64,000 nucleotides of DNA from positions 7,558,953 through 7,622,952 of the forward strand of contig CM066913.1 in the NCBI GenBank assembly GCA_033964015.1, given 5' to 3'. Below, one piece after another: positions 23,501 to 38,500 of this stretch (positions within the stretch are counted from its first letter, which is position 1; the number at the start of each line of letters is the position of its first letter). Under the pieces are notes generated by a model that saw only the letters and a list, made by a program, of their open reading frames with translations, did no database searches and was not told the origin of the DNA. The position numbers and the translations under genes are program-made. Source of the DNA: Scolanthus callimorphus (lineage: Eukaryota > Cnidaria > Anthozoa > Actiniaria > Edwardsiidae).

Positions 23501-26500
23501 GCAGGCATTGCAGAGATCATCCAGTTCACAACCCTCAACACTGAAGATCTAACTGCAGGGATTCTAAAAGTTCTGACTGAAAAATCGTATCGAGAAAACG
23601 CCAGGCGTGTTTCCAAGAGCATGCAATTACCCGGATGTGGCGATCCAGCAAGCAAGTCCGCCGGTTGTGCCACACTTGCAGCAGATTGGATTGAGTATGG
23701 AATAAACAATGACGGCGCTTTACACTTTCGTACAGAAATGGACAATCTATCGTTCATCCAGTTGTATCTTCTAGATGTGATCTTTCTTATTGCAGTTGTT
23801 CTTGGGTTGATAGCTTTTGGTTTAGTCTTTCTTGGAAAACGTGTCATTAGAGCTTGTAAAAGAAAAACTAAAGCAGATTGAGGTGGTAAACAATCTCGTT
23901 CCAAGAGCCTACTCCGCTGTTTGTTGTTTGTCGTAGGCTCTGGCGCCAGACAAACATAGGCCGATTCTGATTGGCCGATATTCCTGCCCACCAAACACAC
24001 ACTTTTCATCCCGAGACGTGAAATCTGGAACTGTTAAAAGGTTTAATGGCTGCTAAGTGTTTTTACGTTGATTTTAGTTTTTGACACTTATCTGAAACTG
24101 CTTGATCATAATGCCAGACTTACTTTAGCTCTGCCAGCACTCCCATCTGACTGCTCTGTATTGGAAGGTGCTGCTGTGAAGGGACACCAAGAGTTGTCTG
24201 GGATACCTGTGCCTGTGGGAGAATATGATGGCCTGGGGAGTACAGTACTAGCTGACCTGAAAGAAATGGCATTTCAAAATTGGATTATAACGTGGATGGG
24301 AATTTTATGATAATTATTGCTGTCCTGCTTTCTGTATGTTCCACCATACTTTTCATATGGAAAATCAGCCATCTTGAATAAAAAAATGTAGAAGATTCAC
24401 TGAACCTTTTCCCACCTTTGATAGAAAATTGGGCATTCTGCTGAGAGACCCATTTGAGGTTATCAGGCAATCGGAGCAAAACAATAACTATCAATAAATT
24501 AGTCGCAAAACAAAACAATGGCTTGCAAAGCATGCTGGTCAGTACAAGGTTAAAGCATCAAATCTCCCGGATTTTTCAACATACTCTATAATTCATAGTT
24601 AGGTAAACCGAAGTCCGCGCAATCAAAAAAGTTTCGGAGAGAGTTCGGACGTTTTCGGAAGAGAGTCGGAAAGGTTTCAGGAAAGACTCGGGAAAACGAG
24701 ATAGTTCCAACTAATTCTCCAGATTTCAGAACATATGGTGATGGGCCTCTCTTTTAATATTATCAAAATGTTTACTTGAAAACAATTAGAAATAATAAAT
24801 TTTCAACCTTGATACTTCAAACATTCCCTTTGATTATGTTGTTCAGCTGGACATATTTTGTTTATTTGAACTGACATAATGTCCAAGCAAACCTCTATTG
24901 GTCTGACATATTTATTTAGAAAGAAAATGAAAAAAATCGCCCTATAAGACTGACCAGACATGACTTGCAATTATGGTCAGGCAATTGTTGATCTTTACTG
25001 GACAATGTCAAGTGACCAGCAGTAATTGCACATATTAGTGTTTATACCATGCCACAGAAAATACAGCCAATCAGAATGCAGGAATGGCGTTGTATATTCG
25101 GCGGTATTCCACTCAACCTTCCCATCGTGCACTGCGTTTACGTGAAACGTTTGCTTTAATTTTCTTTCTCATGGTATAAAATAGTTATACAATTATTTCT
25201 TGTGTGTAAACCAAAAAATACAAGTGACGCGTGGGATATTCTGCATTATTATATGGATGCCAGTGTTTTACCGGAAACTAAAACACTCGTATTTTCCATA
25301 TCTTCACTAGTGAAAATATGAAAAAGTTATGTACCGAATGTCCCGGATGTGCACGTTTGCAGTGTTGTTTTCCTGACTTCGTCTGCAGTGAAATCTCGCT
25401 CGCTCGGTCACACGAGTTTTAAGCCACAAAACTAAGTTTTGTTCTAGTTCTAAAGAGAAAAACCTTATTTCAACTTTGGCAGAGAAGGCTACAACAACAC
25501 AAAAAGGGAAATTAGTTCTTAACAACACTGGGAATCAGAAAGATTGAGGGAGCATTTCACAAATAAACACTTTCGACTTTACCAAGTGAGTTGTTCAATT
25601 TGTAATATTTTGCCGCTATTTCAATTCTAATCCATATAATAAAAAGAACATTACACGGTGGCTTGCAGATATGGATTTCATTTTCTCGTGTCAAAAACAA
25701 TATTTTACTCACTCGCTGCGCTCGTTCGTAAAATATTGTTCTTGCCACTCGAAAATAAAATCCATATCTTCGCGCCATCGTGTAATATCCTCTATGTACG
25801 CCACTCGAAAGAATTGTATAACTAGTAGGTAGCCGCGGCATAGGCATTTGCATGGTAGCAAATATTTTGCAATGGGTGTAAAAGGATGGGGTGGGGAGGG
25901 GATAAAAAAATAATTTCTTACTATTTGAAGCTTGCTTTGGAGTCAAATTTCTGAAAAGAAAAACACAACAATGTAGTTGATAGTCAAAATGCTGTAAAAA
26001 ACAAATATGCAGTACGTTGAACCTATATAAGATACACACGTTATTGCTGAGATTCCAATCACATCAGCATTTCACTCCGGGGGGAGGGGGACTCCCCTAT
26101 TTTTGGGGTGGGTATGCTCGTAGGGAACTTTCCATTTTACCCCTAAAAGGTACCAAAAAGGGCGTGACTAAGTTCATTTTGCCCCCTAAAAGGTGTGACA
26201 ATAAACCAAATGTTTGATGAAACCATTGCTTGGTTTGCTATAATAGACCCCTAAGAAGTACCCATCTGGGAAAAATGTCCAGTATTCTAATTTTACCCCC
26301 AAAAGGTACCAGAGGCCTGATTTTAAACCCTAAAAGGTACGACGAGCACCCACGCCTAAAAATTATGGGAGTCCTCCCTCCCCCCCCCCCCCCCCCCCCC
26401 CCCAGGGTCTGGCTGTGGTTGAAGTCTAAAATGTCATCTTTCTAGAAAAAATAAGGAGGACAAGAACCACTGACCACTGCCAGAGTTACCAATTGCTAGC

Positions 26501-29500
26501 CTCGTGAATGAGTTCTCATTTTTCGGGATTTCCCAAGCTTGGATTTCCCAAAATTAGGGGAGTCCCCCAAGATTTCACTTGGGGTCATTCTTTACATTAT
26601 GCAGTATTGAGCTATTGCATTGCATTTTTGGTAAACCCCCATTGAGTACCCCAGGACTCAATGGGGGACTTCAGGGGGATTCCAGGTGTCCTCTGGGACC
26701 TTGGATTTCCAGGCATGCATAGATTCATTAAATTCGAGTAGGTAACTCCAAACCCCAAAACAAAACAAGAATTTTATTTCTATTTCTACTAAGTCCAATT
26801 TGTAAGCATTTTTCTTCCCGGTATATTGTTTTCTTTCACTGTTTATAGTTTTCTTTCTATTAAAGCTCCCTCTTCTCAAAAATACATGTAATGTTAGGAT
26901 GCAAACAGTATTTCTGTAGCACATTAAGGTATAAGTATACCTTTGAGGCGTGTCTCAAAGGTATTTACACCACAAACGTCGTTCATATATCATTTTAAAG
27001 CTTAAAGGTTGGTCTATCTGATGAATAATTTTGTTTTTATTATATTGTACATGAGCATATATTTTTTTAACCTCTAAAGAAAAAAGTACCGACTTTCTTT
27101 AAAAAGCTCCAGCTTCTTCCAATTAAATTGCACAGCTCCAAATTTAAGCAAAATCTATTCTTTAGAAGGGGATCTAAAAAAAAGTGTGCGGGATTTTTGA
27201 TTTTCCGTTCAAAACATATTTTATGTTGATTTTTGTGTTAGCATTGCCAAAAATATCGATTTTCAACCTGTTTTACGTGATATTTCCGCAAATACGTAAA
27301 ATATCAATAATCCCCCACATTTTTTTAGATTGCCCTCTAAAGAATACATTTTGCGGAAATCTGGAGCTTTTCACATTAACTGGAAGTGGCAGGAGCTCTT
27401 AAAAAGCAAAAATTGGTACTTTTCCTTTGAAGCACAAAACGACGAAAACTATCCATCAAAGTAACGTTGCATAGAAATATACCATTTAGTAAGGCCGTTC
27501 CATAAGCTTTAAAACGATATATAAATGCCCCTTGTAGTGTAAATAATGACGCCGCGCAAAGGTATACTCATACCAATTTTCCTAGTAATAAGCAGCGAGC
27601 TCAAAGAAACACCTACACACATTTGTAAAAGTGTGAAAGCATTGTCTCATTTCTTTGCCAAAAAAATGAAGGAAATCAATGTTCAGGTTCACTTCTAATC
27701 CCTGACTTACGTTCAACAGTAACGTTTCCAAATTTGTTCGCTTACTTATAACTCTTCGTATCTGAGTAAACAAACCAAAACATAGTCTTTATCACAATTT
27801 ACGGAATTTCTCTAATGGCAATGCACCGAATCCAATAGCATTTCCGCCTTCAGACAATATTTGCAGCACCTTCCGTTACACGCAGAACACAAGTAGAAAC
27901 CACAAAGATAACACTTTGGTAACATCCTATTGTCGAATTTGAGAGGCCACTTCCCTTCGAAAACTTCTCGCAAAGCCCGCCGAGCAATGCTGGCTTTAAA
28001 CTTCTTTCTCTTGTAGCGCGGCAAAAGGCCTCCGTTTTCACCTTCATCATTTCGGTCTTCCATCCGATTTGACCCTTCACCTTCCTCGCAGGCTGGATAT
28101 CTAAGGTCAGGACTTGCTTCTACGGCTCCTTCGAACATCACATCAAGTTCCCAGTTCGCGCCAAAGTCGTACTCGTACTCGAGCAATGGTTTCTCATCGC
28201 TAAAAACATCTGAAAGCTTGTAAAGCCGCTCGTCTCTGAGTTCTTGGAAGTCGTCCAATTCGTGGGATTGATGAAGTATTTTATACTCCACGTGTTTTCC
28301 ACTGCTACTGTCGTAAGATAGAAAATGGTGAAGATGAGAGTTTGTCCAGCCAAATACGAGTTGAATCACCACGTGCAACTCCAACAGCGAAAAATTCGCA
28401 GGAACTATCACTCTACGCCACCGTCCACCGGGTGGCCTGTCCTCTAGTTCAACTAAAGTTATCTTGAACTTATATAAAAGGTTTTGCCTGGGGAGACGTG
28501 AGTCAACCGAGCGGGAAGGCACAGCGAAGGAAACAGGTGCCGCCGCCATGATTCTTCAGAGATGAATAACACCTGAAAGCCCGGGAACAGCGCACGTGTA
28601 CGACGCGCGCCCGGGCACGTGTCACACAACGACGCATGTTAAATGTAACGTCATGCAACATTTTGCATGAGCTAGATGACATGTTATTATATTTCGTAGC
28701 ATTTTTGAAAAAAAAAAGGTGGAAGAAGAAAAGTGGAAGAAGTGGATTCTTTTCAACAGCTTTCCCTTGACATCTTTTTGCTGCTTAACAATTCAGCACG
28801 GGTGGTAAATAGATGAAGTGCCACTTTCAGAAATGCAAGCAATCTATTTGATATAAGACCCCGTCCACACTACTCCATTTAATAAACGAAAACGGATACT
28901 TTTTGCTCCGGATACGGCTATCGTCCACACTACAACGGCAAAAACGATCACCGAAAACGGATCAATCCGAAAACGCTCTCCAGAGTGGAGCGATTTGAAA
29001 ACGGAGCTGTTTGAAAACGCTGTTTTCTAGTTTGGACGGGTGAAAACGATGCTATGTGAAAACGATGACGTCACCACAGCAAACCCGACCAATTTCGCGG
29101 GCCAACAGAACGCAATACACATGCGTTGGGCTTGTTTGAGCATGCCCACTGAATGCAGAAGAGCGCGTTCGTACGGATACGCGTTGTAGTGTGGACGAGC
29201 GAAAACGATAAGTGTAGACGCAAATCTTTTTGAAAACGGAGCAAAAAGTATCAGTTTTCGTTTGGACGGGGTTACGATCTTTATTATAATAGATTTCGGC
29301 AATTATTTTAATTATACTATGATGATGATTATTGTAATAGATTTCGGCAATTTCTGCTCTATTCTCGTTAATTCCGTGAAATCCTTAGGGGCTTGCTTTC
29401 ATGTTAAAGTGACTCCAACAAAAGTCAAAGCGTTTTTCTGTCGCTCGCGTCGCGTCGAAAATGGTCAGATAAACCTCAACTATTGGCGCTTTTAACTATT

Positions 29501-32500
29501 TATTCGAATTTATCTTTAAAAGTCGCGTTTGCTTATGTGAGCCGATATTCTAACACTGGTATTTTTATTAACGACCCTCCTGTGCGCGAAACCGTCTCGC
29601 AATTTTTCTGATTTTTTTCTGAAAGTTTCATTCAAATAGATACTCAAATTCGGACCCAAGTTCGAAGTTGTACACTACCCTTGTACAGCTATCTCTGCTG
29701 TTATTCAGGAAAATTCCTTGAAAGTAGGGACCTATGTCGCGTTGGTAACATGATAACCTACAAACCGATAAGCAAAGGCTACTACTAGGACACATGCGCA
29801 ACATTTGTGTACTGCATGTTTCCCCGAGTGGCTAAACTAGGAAATATCGCGCGCGCGTCTCGGAAACGCATATCTTGCAAATAAACATTTTTGTGTCCCC
29901 GCTACAAAATTTCTCGCACGAAACAATATTGTTTCTAGCGTTGCTACATTGGAGAACATGAAGGAAGCATGTGTCCGACTACAATGTTGCGCACAACCAG
30001 GGGCGGATTTAGGGGAGAGGAGGGGCTCGGGAGATTTTCCCATACATTTACTGTATTTGCTGGAGGAAATCTGAAAATTTTCGTCCCATGTTTTCACTAT
30101 CCGGCCCCCCTTCTGAAATTCCTGGATCCGTCTCTGGCAACATGTGTTCTAGTTTAGCCAGGGCTGTAAAGAAAGTGAAATAATTGTGGCATGTAGCGCG
30201 CCCCCGAAAATCTGCTCGGGCAGTGCATGGCGCTGTCCTGGAAATCTCGCACTAATTGGACTTCAGCCGTTGAGTGTGCTCTGTCGGAGCTCTCAGTCAG
30301 GAAAACATATCAGAAAACACCCTTAGGGGCCTCAGGTACCAGGAGAGGTTCCATGGGTTACGGAACGCCCCTCTTCATTTAAACTGTTTAACGTTTTTAG
30401 CATAGGGTAGGTTTGGCCCCTCCCCTACATGGAAAGTATTTTCATGTTTGCCTTCCTTCAATATCCCCATTCTCACCTTTCCACAGGCGTATCGGGGGGT
30501 GGTGTCTTCAAAGTTTGATTACTCTGCTTCTTGTGGATTTCCTCCAGTTTGTAAGTTTCATACTCATTGCTAAAAACAACATTTAAATGCAGTTATTATA
30601 CTTTAACTACCAGTTTGTACACCTCGAACTGTTCAGTTGCGGATTTAGGGGAACTTCGTGTATGTAGCGAATACAAAGGAAGAGTGGCCTCTGCTAGCAG
30701 AGAATAACATTTATGACAATCAATGACAGCAAAATACAAACTAGCTACAGTTACTCTTTTTGTAGACTGCTTGCAGTCCCTTGCTCAGGGAACGTCCGTA
30801 TTAAGAGGTTAAAAGTCTTACTTCGCGAGCGCCTAGTACTGTGCATTTATACCGTGGTCACGTCATGATAAGCGCGCACCACAGGGGGATTCACCCCTGT
30901 GGTGCGGGCTTATCGTGATGTAGGGGGATTCACCCCTGTGGTGCGGGCTTATTGTGACGTAGGGGGATTCACCCCTGTGGTGCGGGCTTATCGTGACATG
31001 ACCCAGGTATAAATGCACAGTACTAGGCGCGCATGAATTAAGACTTTCACCCTCTTATTACGGATGTTCCCTGAGCAAGGGACTGCAAGCAGTCTACTCT
31101 TTTTGTTTTTTATTAGCTTTTGCAGTTTTAAACTTTTTACCTTGTTAACTCATTTTTCTTGTAGTCAAGATATCTTTTCAAGCCCTCAAGTTCTGCTGTT
31201 CGCTTATCCTGTACAGAAATAAGAATAATCAAAGTCTTCTTCAAGAAAAAAACTCTTGCAGGGTGAATTCCCTGCCTTCTGCTTTTGGCACTGACTTTAA
31301 GCCAACATGTGGCTGTGCCTTCATTAGCTGAATAAATATTGTACAAGGCATGTTGCTGACCTTGCACAAATATTGGTTCATGGTTACAACAAGCAATGAT
31401 CCATCACAAACAAACCACTTTCTGGCTTACCACACTATAATAATAATAATAATAATTGTTTAATAAAGCCATATCGCAGCAATTGCTGAATTACGAGGCC
31501 GGTCAGAACACTAATTACAAAATCGATATTACATAAGTATAAATATTATGGTACTGAAATGCTATTTACAGTTGGCTCTGGTATTTGATCGTACATAGAT
31601 TTCCGAATCTGTTTGTTTTAGCCGTCACAGGTACAGTGGCGGACGAACCTGATCTCAGAGTATATGGCCTTTCGTGTGACACTTGTTGAACTAAGCTGCC
31701 CAGCAGAGGGGAGGAGGAGCGGGATCGCCTAAGAAATTTAATACATGCATCCTCTCTCCTCTGCTGTAGCGTCTTTAGGTCTGCTTGTGCGAGCGCATCC
31801 TCATACCGCAAATGAGGAGAAATGATCTTCAGCGCCCTTTTTTGCACCGATTCTATATGGTCACTCAGATACTGAGTGAGGCCAGCCCAGGCGGGGCACG
31901 CATATTCTAAGACAGACCTAATGACGCTGCAGAAAACAAGAATTAACTGGTTATTCGATAACCCACACTTCTTAAGTGCACGTAGTGCATACAAGCGTTT
32001 GCTGCCTTTCTTAACAATATGTATGACATGCTCGTTCCATGTAAGATTATCCGACAAATAAACGCCTAGCACTTTGTAGCAAGAGACCTTTTCAATCAGG
32101 GAATTACCAACCAGAAGAGGGGCTGGTGGAAAAGGGGAGTACTGTAGAAAACTAATACACATTTCTTTGCATTTTTTACTGTTAAGCACCATGCCCCTAG
32201 AGGAGGCAAAGGTGTAGATATCCGAAACAGTAAAATTCAGGTACGAAGGAGAAAGCCTGGGAACAAACTCCATGACAGTTGCGTCATCTACATATTTGAT
32301 TCTATTAACACAGTTCGACGCCATTTTGTTCACAAGGATGCAAAATAGTAGAGGAGCCAATTTTGTCCCCTGGGGAGTTCCCCCATTCAGAGTTATAGGC
32401 TGGGAAAGGACTGCGCCTACCCTCACTCTCTGGTTTCTGCCGGTAAGAAAGGCAGCAATCCATCTGACCAAATGTGGTTCCACATCTAGGTCCTCAAGCT

Positions 32501-35500
32501 CACGCAGCAAGACGTTATGATCCACAAAATCGAAACCCTTGGTGAAGTCTGAGAAAATATTCTGGCATACATCTCACCAGAATCAATAGTCTCCAAAATA
32601 GTGTGCAGCAAGTATACCAGAGCCTGCGTCGTGGATCTTCCTGGAAGAGCAAATTGCTTGATGTCGAGCTTGTCCCATACTCCTCTGAGAAGAGATTCAG
32701 CAGAAAAACCCTCAAGTACTTTAGCCAAAGGCGAAGTCAAAGAGACTGGCCTCAGATCACTATCTACAATCCTTGGAGGGCGGCATTTCGGGACGGGGGC
32801 CACAATAGCTTGTTTTAATTCTGATGGAAAATAACCCTGTTCCAACGAGGAGTTGTAAATATCAGCTATAGCAGGGGAGAGTTCAAACGCGAACTCTTTC
32901 CACACAATGTTCGGTATCAGCTCAGGACCGGGAGATTTCTTTATCTTTAAGGCACGTAGGGACTTATACACTGTGCGCTCCGTGACATACAGGTGCGCAG
33001 ACACGGGTCCGTAAACCGGTGGGAGAGGCTCCAAAGGGCGGAAGTGAGCCGTCAGGCTGCCAAGGAACTCATTGAACCTTTGGGCGAGTGCGGCATCATC
33101 AGGAATGTCACTGCCAATCAGCTGAGACGTCCATTCATTAGGGCATGAGAGTCCTCCAAGTTCTTTAATGTCTTTCCACCAGCGAGTGGTATTTGAGTTC
33201 TGCAGTCCAGATACTTTATTGTCATAGAACCGTTTCTTGCATTCAGAACACTCTTTCTGCACTCTATTTCGAAGGCGCTTGAAGGTATCAGAGGATTTTC
33301 CCCATTTAACAAGGGCCTTCTGCCGCTGCACAATGAGTAGTTTTAAACTTGGGGTGATCCATGGCTTATCAGTTGTTGAGATCTTAACCTTGCTTGTCGG
33401 AAAAAATGTGTCAACAGCACTCATCAGAAACTGTGTAGCAAGTCAAACTTTCCTTGTACATCAGGGACATTCTGGATTATTGACCAATCTGTTGTTGTTA
33501 TCCACGCACCAAAATCTCTTATCCGACTGGGTCTAGTGTCACGCAATACTTTGGATTTTGCTTTCATTCTATGGGATTTATTACCACTTGCTGGATTGAT
33601 TAAAAGTGCATTATGATCACCAGTTCCAATCTTAGGAAGTTGTACAGGTTTGGATAAGAGATTAGGCTTATTAGTAAAACACCAATCCAGAATGGAATCA
33701 TTTCGAGTAGGCACCGTCACTATCTGCCGCAGACCCGTTGCCATGGTAATATCAGTTGATTTAATTCGTGTAGATGTTGGGTTGAAATCACCGGTTACCA
33801 CTACCATTCCCTCGGGGTAGTTGGCAAGGAAAGTCTCAGTATTCTTCTGTATATGAGAAATCAACAGACCATTCTGCTCGGCAGAGCTGCTCGGGGGATG
33901 ATATACAGCAGCAACCAATAGAGACGAAGTGCCTCTCGGTAGGCGATGTGGACGTACTTTTAGCCAGATTGACTCGATTTCATTCTCCAGAAAATCCTGC
34001 ATAAGGTTAGACGGGTGCGTAGCCCTGACATACACGCAGACTCCGCCGCCCTGGGCATACTTCCGGTCATTACGGAAACAAATAAAACCAGTAAGATCAC
34101 AAGCCGAGTCCGGTATGTTGGAGTTCAACCAGGTTTCGGTTAGACAAACAAGAGACGGGCTGTTGATAGAAACGATAGCTTGCAACTCGATTATCTTGCC
34201 GGTGACTGATCGAATGTTCGCATAAAGAACGGGAGGGATTGATGCCGCTATTGGCGGGTTGCCTGTTGATTTCACCACAGGGTTACACTCAGTAATTCTC
34301 GTTCGACGATGTCGTTTACCACGAAATGGCTTTCGGATACCATTTTCTTCTAGCAATTTCCACACATCCGCTTTGAGGTGTTGTTTTGGCAGTGTCTTTC
34401 CGATGGACAGCAGAGTCGAACGGCTGTATGCAATACGAGCGGCCTGGTTGGATGACCCAAAATGGCGGACACGGTGACTCGTCTCGATAGACGTGGAGAA
34501 CGATCCAGGAAATGGCCAGAACACCTGAACGTTCGGAAATGAATAAGCCCAAGCCAATAGCGGCCAGTACCTCACAATATACAGCCACATAGTAACGTTT
34601 CGACAAGCAACAGAACGACACAGCAACAAATTAAACAGAGCACAAAATATTCGTGGCAGCCATTACGACGCCGCTGACCTGACTAGCTTGAGAAACCAGT
34701 TTTTCTCTGCTCTTCAGGCCAAGGGATTTCATTCTTTCTTGGATAACTGAAAAGGGAAAAAAATTATAAAGTTCCTTTGATATTAGCTGATGCCATGTGT
34801 CACAATATCAACTCCCAGCTACATGGTATCATTTAAAGTGTTGTGAGTAATACATTCCACATTCAGTGCAAGTGGTCCTGAGCTAACGGCTGACCTAAGA
34901 GAGAAGGAAAAGTGCCCCAAAATTCTACAACTTTTGTCAGTTCTGACCATCTTGTTTCGGCTTTGAATTTTATTTCTAGTAAAACAAAAAAACTAAAAGA
35001 ATCCCTGATTAGAACAGGGCCCGTGGTTTGATGCGGGATTTTTCCTGAAATTATGCGCGATTTTTTCTGAAATTATGCGCTAAAAATTAGAAATTATGCG
35101 CTAAAAATACGAAATTATGCGGGATTGCGCAATATTTTTTTACAAGTGCCGTAACATATTTTGCTCTTTTTGCCTGTTTTGTTACGTGGATATAGCTGCT
35201 ATTTAACTTTAACAACTTTTGTTTGTCTATAAAATGCTCTGTGATGAGTTCCAATCGCTTCGCGCTTTACTAACGTTATGACGCTACGTTAGACGTGTGT
35301 TTTCGCTTTTAATAAAGCTTATTACTTTCTTACAAAAAAACGTTACCAACTACCGGTAACTTCCGTTACACGGTATTAAAAAGTCTGGTCTTCTTTCGTT
35401 TACTTGTCTCAGACCAAGGCACACTTTTTTCATACCGCAAGGATCGTAGCAACGCACCCCTATCCAACCATGAACTAAACGGTCACAAGAGCTATACGCA

Positions 35501-38500
35501 TACTAACAGAGCTATCGTTACGACCTCTCATTATCACAAACATCGTTGCGCTTGTTTGCTGTCGTTCTGCGCGTAATTATCAAAATTAATCCTGATCGCG
35601 AGAGCGATCTGCACTATCGTCGGAGGTAGTGTAAGAGCTTTTATAAAACCGGAAACGTGCCACGTTATTGTCAGTGGGTTTTTTTTTTGCTGTTATCGAG
35701 GGAGCTGTTGGTGTGCCTGGTATTTTTCGCGTTGTTGTTTTTGAAATGAAATTGCTACTGTAACAATAACAAAGATCCATGAAAAAGCGTAATGTAGTCG
35801 ACCGTGTTTATCGCGGTTAGCGTTCTGTTCCGCCTTGATTTTACTTTGTAAGATATCCAAAGCGCAAACATGTTTGAATCTATCTTGCTCAGCTGGAAAT
35901 ATTGGCCAATTAGGCACGTTTTATTGCTTTTCGATATCAGTTCCCAGTGCGACGCTATTAGCATAGAACGCCTTGTTATTCTCATTTCTATCGAGTTGTT
36001 TTGACGTTGGACAGACTATTTCAGAAGAAATGTATCACCTTGTGAGAAAAAATAGGAAAGAAAGTTTAAAATTCACCAAGGAATGATGCCTTTTGATGTT
36101 TTTCACAAAATTTTGGGAAATTATGCGCGATTATGCGGATTTGACGGATTATGCGCATTATGCGGAGAAAGCCAAATTATGCGTTTCCGCACCAGCGCAT
36201 CAAACCCATCAAACCACGGGCCCTGTTAGAAGAAGCTTCACAATGCCAGCATTTGATGGTCCCTATACTGTATTCTCACTCTAGTCCCCTTTTCTGAAAT
36301 TTCTGGATCCATCGCTGAAGTTTATCTGTCAAACAGACTCCAGTCATTTGTTCACCTATCAGCGCAAAGCTGACATTTTTTTGCAACTAGCTTACCAGCA
36401 ACTTTTCCACCGTGCAACACCAAAGTGAATCTGATTGGCTAATAAACTCAGGGTGGCACTGGTTGATTAGCAGCACTTACAGGGGCGTAGCCAGGGGGGG
36501 TTCCAGGGGTTCCGGAACCCCCCCTCTCCCGCAGCGGAACCCCCCCTCGCCTCTGTTCTGGACCGACTTATTACTAAAATTCGGTAAATATTTAATAGAC
36601 AACAAATAAAAGCTCCAATAAAATGTAGCAAATTTCTTCAAACGCTAGTTTTTTCCCGAGATCAATATTTTTGGCTGGGTTTCCTGTGGCGAGAACGCAA
36701 AATACGTCCGATTTATGTGGAGTTTTTTATTTTTTGAATTTTGGAACCCCCCCTCTCATAAGTGCTGGCTACGCCCCTGACTTACACATCAGGATAGATT
36801 CTGGTTTTGACACCCAGAGGCCAAATCCATAATGCTTAAAATCTCAGAACAATTTTTACCAGTTTTCTCATGCAGCAGCCTCTTGTTTTGGTTTCTGAGC
36901 TGATCTAGCTGCTCCTGGTGATTTCTATTAAGCTGCTTCATTCTGTCGTCATACATCTCATTATCACCACTGGAGTATAGGCCCCCTATATTTGGAGTCT
37001 GCAGGGAAAATAAGGAAACCTTGGTGACCATACCAGCTGACCAACTTGGAAAATGGAACACTCACTCTCTCCTTCATCAAACCTCCTGCACACTTTTCAA
37101 ATACAACCCTTACCATTGGCTGAATCTTACAGGTACAGTAGCAACGTTTTGGGTAAGATATTTTGTAGGGTCATACTGTATGATTCCAGAAAAAATTCAT
37201 ACTTACCTTGATTAAGGTGATAGGCTCAATCTTACTTTTATTTCCCATACAATTTCTGAATTTTCTGAATTGGAAGTTTCAGAGGGTGTGCAGTCATATC
37301 TCAAACCCCTATAGAAGGGGTATGGACAATTTCTGGAATTACACATTCTAGAATAGATTCACTGGCAGTGGACAGTAGGGGGTGACTCCCTAACATACCC
37401 TCTCATTTACCATTTGACTTTAATTTATACTGCAAAAAAGTGTGGAACACAGTTTGCTTACCCTACTCCTGACAGGTCTGTAACAAACAGGACTTTCTAT
37501 AGGGCTTGATTTCTGAGCCAGATACCCAGTTCTTTCAAATTGACATGCTTGCTTACCCTACTCCCGACAGGTCTGTAATTAACAGGAGTTTCTATAGGGC
37601 TTGATTTCTGAGCCAGATACCCAGCTCTTCCCAATGTCATGCTTGCTTTCAGTGCTTTCAGTTCCTCAACCTGAAAAGCAAAAGCAACAAACTACTGACC
37701 AAAATGCAGCATTGATAATGAGATGTAACAGCCTTACCCCACATTTTCTATATCAGAGCTCCATTTGAAAGGACTTCAAAGCTATAAGCAAGCTACTAGG
37801 GATAGAGAAAAGTTGATACGGTTGGTCCGTTCAGGGTTCAATCTCAGGACTGTACACAAAGTGAGCTGTGCACTAACACACTGCGCCACCTAGCTGATAC
37901 ACTGCATCAAAGTTCCACTGGCTACTCACAGATTTAAGTATGCACTCACAATTGACTGATAGGTTACATAAACTACATAAACTATGTGTATGTATCAGAA
38001 TGTTTGAGCACATTTGACTTTATCTTGTGGCCTTGCCCATTGTAAGATCTGTGTCCTGTGGCTAAAATCATTTCTAACCTTGTATATGGTACTCACTTTT
38101 TCTTTTTCCAGTTGACTCATCCTCTCGCCCTTGGGAGAGGCCAATCTTGGAGACCTTGCACTTGTGCTATACCCAAGAATACCAACTGGGGACAGCTAAT
38201 GTACAAGAAAAGCCAAAGCATTTCATGGTATTTCAAAATTTCTAACTGCAGTATGTATCATCCATAATCATTTCAAATCACAGGTATAAAAGAAACCTGT
38301 AGTTATACTTAGGATCAGAATTGATTTCAGTTGAGTATAGAAAAATGTATGCAAAGAAAATCAGAAACAAAACCCATTCAACAAATGCAAGTCGTAATGA
38401 AATAAATGGGTCCTAATCGTAACAGTTTGGTCGTTACCCAAGAAAATACTGTGGATTGCATGAAAGTTATTATATTAAAAATCTGATTGGCTAAAAAATA

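Noticed and set aside
22325..23881. UGT as a processed retrocopy
   Set aside because: No poly(A) tract follows and no target duplication was seen. Absence of introns alone is not enough.
24068..24310. Plus-strand frame after an acceptor-like TTTTAG
   Set aside because: No recognised family and no upstream donor partner. It fits UGT 3' untranslated sequence before the AATAAA at 24,377.
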